A DNA stretch of 7,974 nt from Ruminococcaceae bacterium UBA1425 (GTDB lineage: Bacteria > Bacillota > Clostridia > Oscillospirales > Acutalibacteraceae), in assembly GCA_002329365.1 (NCBI GenBank), contig DCUB01000038.1, positions 1 to 7,974 on the forward strand, given 5' to 3'. The translations under genes and the position numbers were made by a program. Positions 1 through 6,992 of the stretch are shown in pieces; the first letter of the stretch is position 1, and each line of letters begins with the position of its first letter. Below the pieces are notes generated by a model, which made no database searches, was not told where the DNA came from, and saw nothing but the letters and a program-made list of their open reading frames with translations.

Positions 1-17
1 AAGGAATGGTCATAAAC

Positions 18-794
18 ATGAAAGTCGTAATTCTCGCCGGAGGTTTCGGAACAAGGATAAGCGAGGAAAGCCATTTAAAGCCGAAGCCGATGATAGACAT
101 CGGCGGTATGCCCATTCTCTGGCATGTCATGAAGCTTTATTCGTATTACGGATACAACGACTTCATAATATGCTGCGGCTACAAGCAGCATGTCATAAAG
201 GAGTTTTTCGCCGATTATTATCTGCACAGAAGCGACGTCACGTTTGATTTTACCGACTCGAACAGGATGACGGTGCACAGCAATATTGCCGAGCCGTGGA
301 GGGTTACGCTTGTCGATACGGGGCTGAACACAATGACGGGCGGACGAGTCAAGAGAATACAAAGATATATCGGCGACGAGACGTTCATGCTCACCTACGG
401 TGACGGAGTGTCTGACGTAAACATACCCGAGCTTGTAAAATTTCACAAGTCGCACGGTAAAATCGCGACGCTGACGGCGATAAACGTCGGACAAAAATTC
501 GGCGTTCTCGAAATTGACGACGCCGGCGGCATTACGGCGTTCCGCGAAAAAATGGAAAACGACGGCAATATCATAAACGGCGGCTTTATGGTGCTTAACC
601 CCGATATCTTCAATCTGATTGACGGTGACGATACGATATTCGAAAGAAAACCGCTTGAAACGCTCGTAAACAACGGACAGCTTATGGCTTACCGCCACAA
701 AGGTTTCTGGCAGTGCATGGACACACAGCGCGACAAGCATCTGCTCGACAGTATGTGGGAATCGGGCAACGCGCCGTGGATGATTTGGGAATAA
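18..794 (+). CDS. rfbF: Glucose-1-phosphate cytidylyltransferase
   Basis: Predicted to make CDP-D-glucose from CTP and glucose-1-phosphate, the entry step to CDP-linked 6-deoxy and 3,6-dideoxy sugars, in the cytoplasm. The 258-residue product matches the family's usual length of about 257. Visible motifs are the nucleotidyltransferase signature LAGGFGTR (6-13), KPKPM (21-25), the metal-binding YGDGVSD (127-133), the EKMENDGNIINGGF segment (177-190) and FWQCMDTQRD near the C terminus (230-239). I chose the ATG at 18 over the in-frame ATG at 6 because the family begins directly at MK-VVILAGG and the AAGGA at 1-5 could then act as a somewhat distant ribosome binding site; the ATG at 6 would leave no room for one. 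The gene is followed after 23 bases by rfbG, which uses its product. The family call is very secure; the upstream promoter lies outside the window. Confidence 0.96.
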   Translation: MKVVILAGGFGTRISEESHLKPKPMIDIGGMPILWHVMKLYSYYGYNDFIICCGYKQHVIKEFFADYYLHRSDVTFDFTDSNRMTVHSNIAEPWRVTLVDTGLNTMTGGRVKRIQRYIGDETFMLTYGDGVSDVNIPELVKFHKSHGKIATLTAINVGQKFGVLEIDDAGGITAFREKMENDGNIINGGFMVLNPDIFNLIDGDDTIFERKPLETLVNNGQLMAYRHKGFWQCMDTQRDKHLLDSMWESGNAPWMIWE

Positions 795-817
795 ATTTTT
801 GCGAAAGGGGCGTTTTT

Positions 818-1882
818 ATGGGCGACCTTGGCTTTTATAAGGATAAACGCGTGCTTGTTACGGGACACACCGGCTTTAAGGGCGCGTGGCTTTGCCGCAT
901 GCTGTCAAACGCGGGCGCAAAAGTAGTCGGATACGCCCTCGAGCCGCCCACACAGCCTAATCTTTATGAAATATGCGGCATAGAAAACGAGATAATTTCC
1001 GTAATCGGCGACATCCGCGACTTTTGTAACCTTAAGCTGACCTTTGAAAAATATATGCCCGATATTGTGATACACCTCGCCGCGCAGCCCATAGTCCGCG
1101 AAAGCTACCGCGAGCCGCGGTACACATACGAAACAAACGTTATGGGCACCGTCAACGTGCTTGAATGTGTCCGCAGCGTCGGCGCTGTGAGGTCGTTTCT
1201 GAACGTTACGACAGACAAGGTTTATGAAAACAGGGAGTGGCACTGGGGCTATCGCGAAAACGATGCTTTAAACGGCTTCGACCCGTATTCAAACAGCAAA
1301 TCATGCTCCGAGCTTGTAACGTCATGCTACAAAAACTCCTTTTTTTCAAACGGAAGAACAGCAGTTTCAACAGCCCGTGCCGGCAATGTTATCGGCGGCG
1401 GCGATTTTGCTTCGGACAGAATCATTCCCGACTGCGTAAGGGCGGCGCAGGCGGGGGAGGAAATAATAATCAGAAACCCGTATTCCGTCCGCCCGTATCA
1501 GCATGTGCTTGAGCCGCTTTACGCATACCTTCTTATTGTGCAAAAGCAGTATTTCGACAGCTCGCTTGCCGACAACTATAACGTCGGACCGGACGATAAG
1601 GATTGTGTTACGACAGGCAGGCTTGCCGATATCTTCTGCGAGTGCTGGGGCGAGGGCATAGGGTGGAAAAACGTCTCGCAGGAGGAAGCTCCGCACGAGG
1701 CAAAGTTTTTAAAGCTTGACTGCTCAAAGCTTAAATCTGTCTTTGGCTGGCGCCACGTATGGGATGTTAAAACCGCTGTCGAAAAAACCGTCGAGTGGAC
1801 GAAAGGCAGGCTGTACGGCAGGGATATAAACGAGGTTATGAACAGGCAGATACAGGAATTTTTAAGCAAGACCGAAAGGTAG
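818..1882 (+). CDS. rfbG: CDP-glucose 4,6-dehydratase
   Basis: Converts CDP-D-glucose to CDP-4-keto-6-deoxy-D-glucose with a tightly bound NAD+. The 354-residue protein is an extended short-chain dehydrogenase/reductase close to the usual ~357-360 length. The Rossmann motif TGHTGFKG lies at 15-22, HLAAQP at 86-91, the catalytic TTDK at 131-134 and the YSNSK (YxxxK) pair at 157-161. The Thr-Asp-Lys triad is the CDP-glucose form, as opposed to the Thr-Asp-Glu of dTDP-glucose dehydratases (family knowledge), so the nucleotide assignment is supported by sequence. An in-frame ATG at 713 lies inside rfbF and would add an unrelated 35-residue tail. The start at 818 has a good GAAAGGGG ribosome binding site (803-810) seven bases upstream and begins at the canonical N terminus. 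It sits between the genes for the preceding and following pathway steps, 23 bases after rfbF and 8 before rfbH. Confidence 0.96.
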   Translation: MGDLGFYKDKRVLVTGHTGFKGAWLCRMLSNAGAKVVGYALEPPTQPNLYEICGIENEIISVIGDIRDFCNLKLTFEKYMPDIVIHLAAQPIVRESYREPRYTYETNVMGTVNVLECVRSVGAVRSFLNVTTDKVYENREWHWGYRENDALNGFDPYSNSKSCSELVTSCYKNSFFSNGRTAVSTARAGNVIGGGDFASDRIIPDCVRAAQAGEEIIIRNPYSVRPYQHVLEPLYAYLLIVQKQYFDSSLADNYNVGPDDKDCVTTGRLADIFCECWGEGIGWKNVSQEEAPHEAKFLKLDCSKLKSVFGWRHVWDVKTAVEKTVEWTKGRLYGRDINEVMNRQIQEFLSKTER

Positions 1883-1890
1883 CGCAAAGA

Positions 1891-3231
1891 ATGTTTGAGG
1901 GAATGAACGAAAAGCAGGCAAGAGAGTATATTCTTTCGGCTGTCGGCGAATACTGCGATACTTATCACAACGTACAAAAGCCGTTTTCGGAGGGGCAGCG
2001 GATTAACTATGCCGCCCGCGTCTACGACAGGGACGAAATGATAAATCTGTCCGACAGCGCTCTGAAGTTCTGGCTTACTTCGGGCGAGTACACCGACGGG
2101 TTTGAAAAAAGCTTCTGCGGGCTTTTCGGTGTAAAGCACTGCGCGTTTGTTAATTCAGGCTCCTCCGCCAATCTGCTTGCCTTCGCTGCCTTAACGTCGC
2201 CGCTTCTGGGCGAGCGTGCTGTAAAAAAGGGCGACGAGGTAATAACCGTAGCCGCGGCGTTCCCCACAACGGTGGCGCCTATTATCCAGCTTGGCGCCGT
2301 TCCGGTTTTTATCGATATCACCGTTCCTCAGTACAACCTTGACGTTTCAAGGCTTGAGGCTGCGCTTTCCGAAAGGACGAAGGCCGTTTTTGCCGCGCAT
2401 ACCTTGGGCAATCCGTTTAACCTTGAGGCAGTCCGCGATTTCTGCGACGCTCACGGGCTCTGGCTCGTCGAGGATAACTGCGACGCCTTGGGCAGCCGTT
2501 ATTTCATCGACGGCGGGTATAAATACACGGGCACCGTCGGCGATATCGGAACGTCAAGCTTTTACCCGCCCCACCATATGACTACGGGCGAGGGCGGAGC
2601 CGTTTACACAAACAATCCGCTGCTTTCCAAAATAATAAGGTCAATGCGCGACTGGGGGCGCGACTGCGTATGCCCGTCCGGCTGCGACAACCTCTGCGGT
2701 CACAGGTTCGACAGGCAGTACGGCGAGCTGCCGTTAGGCTACGACCATAAATATGTCTACTCGCATTTCGGCTTCAATTTAAAAGCAACCGACATGCAGG
2801 CTGCGGTCGGTTGCGCGCAGCTCGGAAAAATCATGGGCTTTATCGAAAAAAGAAAGCATAACTTTTCCGTTCTGTATGACGGATTAAAGGATTTTTCAGA
2901 TAAGATTATTATGCCCGAACCGTGCAAAAACTCCGACCCGAGCTGGTTCGGCTTTCTTATAACCTGCCGCGAGGGAATCGACAGGAACGCCGTTGTCAGA
3001 TACCTTGAGGAAAAGGGTGTTCAGACAAGAATGCTGTTTGCGGGCAATATTTTAAGGCACCCGTGCTTCGACGCCATAAGAGGCGATAAATCAGCGTACC
3101 GTGTAGTCGGAGGGCTTGAAAATACCGACACGGTTATGAACAGCAGCTTCTGGATAGGCGTTTACCCCGGAATGACAGACGAAATGACGGGATACATGAT
3201 AAAATGCATAAAAGAAGCGTTGAAAGACTGA
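1891..3231 (+). CDS. rfbH: CDP-4-keto-6-deoxy-glucose 3-dehydrase (E1, Fe-S/PMP enzyme)
   Basis: Removes the C3 hydroxyl of CDP-4-keto-6-deoxyglucose using PMP and a [2Fe-2S] cluster, giving the 3,6-dideoxy skeleton after reduction by a partner reductase. The 446-residue product is a DegT/AryC1-type aminotransferase fold. The lysine that normally holds PLP is replaced by histidine in SFYPPHH (223-229, first His 228), the hallmark of this enzyme. Cluster cysteines are visible as C197, C259, C261 and C269; the last three keep the classic C-X1-C-X7-C spacing. The first gap is 61 residues against 57 in the Yersinia enzyme, fully explained by a four-residue insertion after DALGS (198-202). Other family blocks are NSGSSANLLA (88-97), HTLGNPFNLE (170-179) and RDWGRDC (253-259). 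I chose ATG 1891; ATG 1903 is an in-frame alternative, and an in-frame ATG at 1795 lies deep inside rfbG. The end overlaps the next gene by 28 bases. Confidence 0.95.
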   Translation: MFEGMNEKQAREYILSAVGEYCDTYHNVQKPFSEGQRINYAARVYDRDEMINLSDSALKFWLTSGEYTDGFEKSFCGLFGVKHCAFVNSGSSANLLAFAALTSPLLGERAVKKGDEVITVAAAFPTTVAPIIQLGAVPVFIDITVPQYNLDVSRLEAALSERTKAVFAAHTLGNPFNLEAVRDFCDAHGLWLVEDNCDALGSRYFIDGGYKYTGTVGDIGTSSFYPPHHMTTGEGGAVYTNNPLLSKIIRSMRDWGRDCVCPSGCDNLCGHRFDRQYGELPLGYDHKYVYSHFGFNLKATDMQAAVGCAQLGKIMGFIEKRKHNFSVLYDGLKDFSDKIIMPEPCKNSDPSWFGFLITCREGIDRNAVVRYLEEKGVQTRMLFAGNILRHPCFDAIRGDKSAYRVVGGLENTDTVMNSSFWIGVYPGMTDEMTGYMIKCIKEALKD

Positions 3232-4133
3232 ACAGAATAATAATCACCGGCGCGGGCGGAATGATAGGCACCGCGCTGACAAAGCTTGCGCTCGACAGAG
3301 GCATTGAGGTTTTCGCTGTTGTGCGTCCGGGAAAGGATATGCCATTTTCGCGCGCGGGTCTTCATGTTGTGCGTTGCGATTTGTCGGAGCTTAAAAAATG
3401 CGAAGCGTCCGATTCCTGCGATGCTTTTTTTCATCTCGCGTGGGATAAAACAACCGCGCAGGGCAGGGACGACACTGACACCCAGTTTTTGAACATCGGC
3501 TATACTCTCGACGCCGTACGTCTTGCAAAAAGGTGCGGCTGCGGCGTTTTTATAGGCGCAGGCTCGCAGGCTGAATACGGCATAACCGACAGGCCTTTAA
3601 GCGGAAGTACCCCCGTAAACCCTCAAAGCGCTTACGGCATTGCAAAATATGCCGCCGGTAAAATGAGCGCTCTGCTCTGCTCGCAAATGGGTGTCCGCCA
3701 TTGCTGGGCAAGGATTTTAAGCGTTTACGGCGAGCGCGACCGTGACACCTCGCTTATAAGCTACTGCGTCGACAGCTTTTTAAACAATGTATCGCCAGAG
3801 CTTACTGAATGCCTTCAGATGTGGGACTATATTTACAGCTCGGATGCCGCCGCGGCGCTGCTCGCCATAGCGGAAAGCGACGCCGGCGGAAAGGTTTACT
3901 GCGTCGGCAGCGGCCAATGCGCCATTTTGAGGGATTATGTTTTAAGAATACGCGAGAATACAAACAGCAAGGCTGAGCCTATATTCGGCGCGAAGGAATA
4001 TTACGAAAACCAGCCGATGTACCTGTGCGCCGATATTTCGGAACTGACAAATGATACGGGCTTCGTACCGTCGGTAACGTTCGACGAGGGAATTAAAAAA
4101 GTAATTGAGTACAGACGGGCCGAATTTTCTTGA
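3204..4133 (+). CDS. NAD(P)-dependent SDR-family sugar reductase/epimerase, likely acting on the CDP-dideoxysugar
   Basis: A 309-residue extended short-chain dehydrogenase/reductase. Visible are the nucleotide-binding TGAGGMIG (15-22), FFHLAWDK (75-82), a GAGSQAEYG segment carrying the candidate catalytic serine S121, and the catalytic pair YGIAK (Y144, K148). A WDYIYSSD block aligns in position with the RDFIFVDD block of RfbJ-type enzymes. From position it would act last in the cassette, most simply reducing the 4-keto group of CDP-4-keto-3,6-dideoxyglucose to paratose, abequose or a similar CDP sugar. The exact stereochemistry cannot be read from sequence, and 4-epimerase or another dehydrogenase role is possible, so no symbol is given. 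The ATG at 3204 lies within rfbH (28-base overlap) with only a weak purine run upstream (GACGGGA), which suggests translation coupled to rfbH; later starts would delete the Rossmann motif. Its stop codon overlaps the -35 box of the next promoter. Confidence 0.85.
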   Translation: MHKRSVERLNRIIITGAGGMIGTALTKLALDRGIEVFAVVRPGKDMPFSRAGLHVVRCDLSELKKCEASDSCDAFFHLAWDKTTAQGRDDTDTQFLNIGYTLDAVRLAKRCGCGVFIGAGSQAEYGITDRPLSGSTPVNPQSAYGIAKYAAGKMSALLCSQMGVRHCWARILSVYGERDRDTSLISYCVDSFLNNVSPELTECLQMWDYIYSSDAAAALLAIAESDAGGKVYCVGSGQCAILRDYVLRIRENTNSKAEPIFGAKEYYENQPMYLCADISELTNDTGFVPSVTFDEGIKKVIEYRRAEFS

Positions 4134-4158
4134 CTTTTTTGCGGTTATATGGTACAAT
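4130..4158 (+). promoter_or_regulatory. Sigma-A promoter with extended -10 for the PHP-domain gene
   Basis: TTGACT (4130-4135), a 17-base spacer and TACAAT (4153-4158), with TGG immediately before the -10 box (extended -10). The transcript should begin near 4165, leaving a short leader with AAAGGAG (4173-4179) nine bases before the ATG at 4189. The -35 overlaps the stop codon of the preceding SDR gene, and there is no terminator hairpin between them, so rfb read-through may add to expression. Confidence 0.88.
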
Positions 4159-4188
4159 TGACATGCAAATATAAAGGAGTAAGTATTT

Positions 4189-5556
4189 ATGCTGTTTAAA
4201 AAATCCGCCGCGCTTTTTATATCCGGGCTGCTTTTGATGCCGTTTGCCATGACGGCTTTCGCTGCAGGCGGCAGCTATGTAATCAATAATCCGTACAGTG
4301 AGGTTAACTGGGAAACGTGGAAGGCGTACAAGGGCAATCTTCATACCCATTCAACCATAAGCGACGCTGACGAAACAATGGTGGATATGATAAAAGGGTA
4401 CTATGAGCAGGGCTTTGACTTTCTCGCCATGACAGAGCACGGAGTAACGGGCAGGCAGTGGAACGAAAAGCCTTATTATCATCCGCTTTATGTCTACCAG
4501 CCCATTATAGGCAACGAAAGGAACTGGCTCTCCGACGAGGAGTTTGACAGAATCACTTCCGGTACATATCCTCTCATTTCGACGGGAGAGGCAAGGGGCA
4601 CACCGATGACATGCGTTCCCGGCGGCAACGAGCTTAACGCGGTTACGGCGACAAAAAGCCATGTAAACGGATTTTTCCTTCCCGGCGATCTCGGTAGCGG
4701 GAATTTCGGCTTTGAGAACGGATATGAGTACGCTGTAAGATTAGTCGAGAAAAACGGCGGTATTTCCCACTTGAACCATCTGGGCGACTGGATAGAAGGC
4801 GACGGTGAAAGCGAGGCATCAGATCCCGACACAGTCAAATTCTTCGCGAGGATTCTGAAAAAATACAAAACCTGCATCGGCATGGAGGTATTCAACGGCT
4901 CAAACAATACAACCCCGTATGACAGGATTCTTTGGGACAACCTTCTTATGGAGGTAATTCCCTACGGCAGAACCATTATTGGCTTCAGCAACAGCGACGC
5001 GCATGATACGAGGGCTATCGATTACGGCTTTGAAGTTTTCATGATGGAAGAAAACAATGTCGGAAACATCAAAAAGACAATGCAGAACGGAGCCTTTTTC
5101 TGTGTTACGAGACGCGTTAAAGCAACATCAAAGCTGGGTCCTGCAGAAAGCTTCAACGCCGAAAATCAGGGTCTGCCGTACCCGATGTTTAACTATATTG
5201 ACGTCAGCGGTACAAAGATAACGGTAAAAGCCGAAAACTATTCACATATTCAGTGGATTGCAAACGGCGAGGTCATATTCGAAAAGAACGTAACACCCGC
5301 CGAACAGGCAGACGAAGTTGTGCTTGACCTTGATACAATAGAGGGCAGCGAGGACTTCCTTTATGTCCGGGCGGAGCTTTTGGGCGAAGGCGGCATGTGC
5401 GCCTCGCAGGCCTTCATAATCGACGACGGCACGGAACCTCTTAAATACGAGGAAAAGCTTACGTTTGAAAGTTTCCTCAATCAATTAGTATTCATTCTTA
5501 AAAGCACACGACTGTACGTTTTTGCTTACGAAATCATCAAGCTCATAAAAAAATAG
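4189..5556 (+). CDS. Exported PHP-domain metallohydrolase (CehA/McbA-like)
   Basis: A 455-residue protein with a signal peptide (KK at 4-5, hydrophobic core about 7-20, likely cleavage after AFA at 23-25). The PHP metallo-phosphoesterase domain spans roughly 48-310. Candidate metal ligands, in order, are HTH (52-54), D59/D61, TEHG with E83 and H84, E148 in PGGNELN, H194 and H197 in HLNHLG, E233 and the final SDAHD with D270 and H272. This is a complete-looking PHP site, so a hydrolase is expected, but the substrate (phosphate ester, phosphodiester or a carbamate-like bond as in CehA/McbA) is not evident. Residues about 335-412 look beta-rich, and the last ~30 residues form an amphipathic, Lys/Arg-containing hydrophobic helix that could touch the membrane. 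No LPXTG motif or lipobox is seen. It has its own promoter, so a shared role with the rfb or B12 units is not implied. Confidence 0.85.
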   Translation: MLFKKSAALFISGLLLMPFAMTAFAAGGSYVINNPYSEVNWETWKAYKGNLHTHSTISDADETMVDMIKGYYEQGFDFLAMTEHGVTGRQWNEKPYYHPLYVYQPIIGNERNWLSDEEFDRITSGTYPLISTGEARGTPMTCVPGGNELNAVTATKSHVNGFFLPGDLGSGNFGFENGYEYAVRLVEKNGGISHLNHLGDWIEGDGESEASDPDTVKFFARILKKYKTCIGMEVFNGSNNTTPYDRILWDNLLMEVIPYGRTIIGFSNSDAHDTRAIDYGFEVFMMEENNVGNIKKTMQNGAFFCVTRRVKATSKLGPAESFNAENQGLPYPMFNYIDVSGTKITVKAENYSHIQWIANGEVIFEKNVTPAEQADEVVLDLDTIEGSEDFLYVRAELLGEGGMCASQAFIIDDGTEPLKYEEKLTFESFLNQLVFILKSTRLYVFAYEIIKLIKK

Positions 5557-5585
5557 TTGACACACGGCAATCAAATTGGTATAAT
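5557..5585 (+). promoter_or_regulatory. Perfect consensus sigma-A promoter driving the B12 riboswitch unit
   Basis: TTGACA (5557-5562), a 17-base spacer and TATAAT (5580-5585), with TGG before the -10 (extended -10). Initiation is expected near 5592, about 13 bases before aptamer stem P1. The -35 begins at the base after the PHP gene's stop codon. CAAATT (5572-5577) and AATTTG (5583-5588) form an inverted repeat across the -10; it may be chance or a repressor site. Confidence 0.93.
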
Positions 5586-5604
5586 TTGTTTGACAATTTA
5601 ATCA

Positions 5605-5769
5605 TTTTCGGTTCTCACAGCTATGCTTTGAGATTAAAAGGGAACACGGTGCGAAACCGTGACAGCCCCCGCTACTGTATTACGGACGATGTTCTTCAAA
5701 AATGCCACTGAAAAATTTCGGGAAGGCGAAGAACAAAGGTTGATGTTAAGTCAGGAGACCTGCCGAAAA
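5605..5769 (+). promoter_or_regulatory. Cobalamin (B12) riboswitch aptamer
   Basis: The cobalamin aptamer core is readable directly. P1 is TTTTCGG (5605-5611) paired with CCGAAAA (5763-5769). The conserved AAAAGGGAA block covers 5636-5644, a CACGGT/ACCGTG hairpin (5645-5650/5656-5661) carries the GGTGCGAAA core, GCCCCCGCTACTGTA lies at 5665-5679, and the 3' B12 box AAGTCAGGAGACCTGCC at 5748-5764. Family knowledge says such aptamers bind adenosyl-, methyl- or aquocobalamin and usually switch off expression when bound. It lies between a strong promoter and a terminator, so it should make the two downstream secreted proteins B12-repressed. Confidence 0.96.
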
Positions 5770-5849
5770 CGACGAACAATCAATTCTTTCGGCGGGAAAG
5801 CATTTGAGCTGACAGTATGCAATATTTTGCATGCTTTGTGGTGTTATTT
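5770..5849 (+). promoter_or_regulatory. Riboswitch expression platform with competing pairings
   Basis: Hairpin CTTTC (5786-5790)/GAAAG (5796-5800) exposes loop GGCGG, complementary to CCGCT at 5669-5673 in the aptamer, matching the known L5-L13 kissing loop of cobalamin riboswitches. GCCGAAA (5762-5768) can instead pair with TTTCGGC (5787-5793), destroying both P1 and that hairpin. GCATTT (5800-5805) can pair with AAATGC (5850-5855), the 5' arm of the terminator. A further possible stem is AAAGC (5797-5801)/GCTTT (5833-5837), enclosing ATGCAA (5817-5822)/TTGCAT (5827-5832). Pairings were found by eye, without energy calculation. Confidence 0.65.
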
Positions 5850-5877
5850 AAATGCGAGCCGACAGGCTCGCATTTTT
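5850..5877 (+). terminator. Intrinsic terminator of the riboswitch leader
   Basis: AAATGCGAGCC (5850-5860) and GGCTCGCATTT (5865-5875) form a perfect 11-base-pair stem around a GACA loop; the T run is 5873-5877, followed by ATAT. It ends 28 bases before the ATG at 5906, ahead of that gene's ribosome binding site, so it should attenuate transcription when B12 is bound. Confidence 0.9.
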
Positions 5878-5905
5878 ATATTAAATGAAAGGAAGGACGA
5901 AAAAA

Positions 5906-6949
5906 ATGAAAAAAATTATAGCTCTATTTCTGACGGTTGTTATGCTGCTTACCTGTACATTGCAGATATCGGCATACAGTGCTGACGAGATGAAAAGACA
6001 CTTAAGAAGCTGGCTGCTTTTAAACGTGACAGTTCCCGAAACGGCTGACGGGCAGGATTCAAATCTTGACTGGACAATGCTTGCACTCGCAAGAGGAGGC
6101 GAGCGTGTACGCAACAAGGAATACAAAAAGTATGTGAAGGAAGCAGTCGAAAAAAATGCCGAGTCGCTGTACCTTTCCGACTGCGCCCGATATACTCTTT
6201 CGGCCGGTGCTGTCGGACTTAACGCGAGGAACGTCGGCGGCGTTGACCTGATATCAAAAATTACTAACGCTGACTTAACTCTTGAAGCGTTCACGGCGTC
6301 AATAGCGTTTGCGCTTCTCGCGCTTGATTCAAACTCCTTCGGAACAGACGGTGACAGGCAAAAGCTTATCGATATTCTTGTAGACGCGCAGCGGGCTGAC
6401 GGCGGGTTTAACACATATCTTGAGGCAAACGCCGAACAGGATTTTACTGTAAGCGGCGAGATTGACGCTACCGGGATGGTTTTGCAGGCACTTGCACCCT
6501 ACAAAAACGATGCCGAGTGCGCCGTGGTTATAAACGACGCGCTCGACTTTATCAAGGATAACAAGCTTATTACTGCCGGCTATGCCGCGTACGGGAGCGA
6601 AAGCGCAGAATCCACATCACAGGTGCTTATTGCCCTTTGCTGCCTCGGAATCAACCCGCTTTCGTCCGATTACATGAGCGGCGAAAATGATATAATAGAC
6701 GCGCTTTCCGCTTTTCTTAACAACGACGGCGGGGGACGTTGCTGGGACGGCTCGTCGAACAAAATGACTTCATACCAGATGCTGATGGCGCTTACCGCGT
6801 TTGAACGCTTTGAAAAGAATATGACCGGTTTATTTGATATGAGCCGTTACGGAATAATCAGCACAAATATCATGTATTCGGCTTTCGGAGCCGCTCTTCC
6901 GAAATTTGCTTCATTTATTTGTTTGGTTTTGGGCTTTTTCCTCGGATAA
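5906..6949 (+). CDS. Secreted alpha/alpha-toroid (squalene-cyclase/prenyltransferase-repeat) protein, candidate B12-binding alpha domain
   Basis: A 347-residue protein with a signal peptide (KK, hydrophobic core 4-20, cleavage near 23-26). The body (about 27-305) carries terpenoid-cyclase/prenyltransferase-type helical repeats: DWTMLALARGG (55-65), AQRADGGFNTY (161-171), EIDATGMVLQAL (185-196), ESTSQVLIALCCLGI (235-249), DGGGRCWDG (274-282) and MTSYQMLMALTAF (287-299). No DxDD motif is seen (the closest, EIDA, is not one), so a cyclase is unlikely and a binding role is favoured. The same toroid forms the N-terminal domain of intrinsic factor and transcobalamin. The C terminus (326-347) is hydrophobic and ends without a charged tail, a possible membrane anchor. 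The ATG at 5906 is preferred over 5885 because AAAGGAAGG (5888-5896) sits nine bases before it. B12 control by the leader and the DUF4430 gene 43 bases downstream support a cobalamin role, which is inference. Confidence 0.85.
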   Translation: MKKIIALFLTVVMLLTCTLQISAYSADEMKRHLRSWLLLNVTVPETADGQDSNLDWTMLALARGGERVRNKEYKKYVKEAVEKNAESLYLSDCARYTLSAGAVGLNARNVGGVDLISKITNADLTLEAFTASIAFALLALDSNSFGTDGDRQKLIDILVDAQRADGGFNTYLEANAEQDFTVSGEIDATGMVLQALAPYKNDAECAVVINDALDFIKDNKLITAGYAAYGSESAESTSQVLIALCCLGINPLSSDYMSGENDIIDALSAFLNNDGGGRCWDGSSNKMTSYQMLMALTAFERFEKNMTGLFDMSRYGIISTNIMYSAFGAALPKFASFICLVLGFFLG

Positions 6950-6992
6950 TTCGGCAACCTAATTTTAAATTTATTGTTTTGAGGTTTTTTCT

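Noticed and set aside
75..740. 221-codon open frame on the minus strand inside rfbF
   Set aside because: Shadow frame fully inside a gene with clear family motifs; its translation has no recognisable domain and no plausible ribosome binding site context.
1795..1890. Upstream in-frame ATG that would lengthen RfbH by 32 residues
   Set aside because: It lies inside rfbG and adds a non-homologous extension; ATG 1891 gives the normal family length.
5659..5985. 108-codon + strand open frame across the riboswitch and terminator
   Set aside because: It covers the conserved aptamer core, the B12 box and the terminator stem, and runs into the toroid gene in another frame; a protein here is not credible.
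5906..6949. Toroid protein as a genuine terpene cyclase or prenyltransferase enzyme
   Set aside because: The DxDD motif is absent, the protein is exported, and it sits under B12 control beside DUF4430, all pointing to binding more than catalysis.
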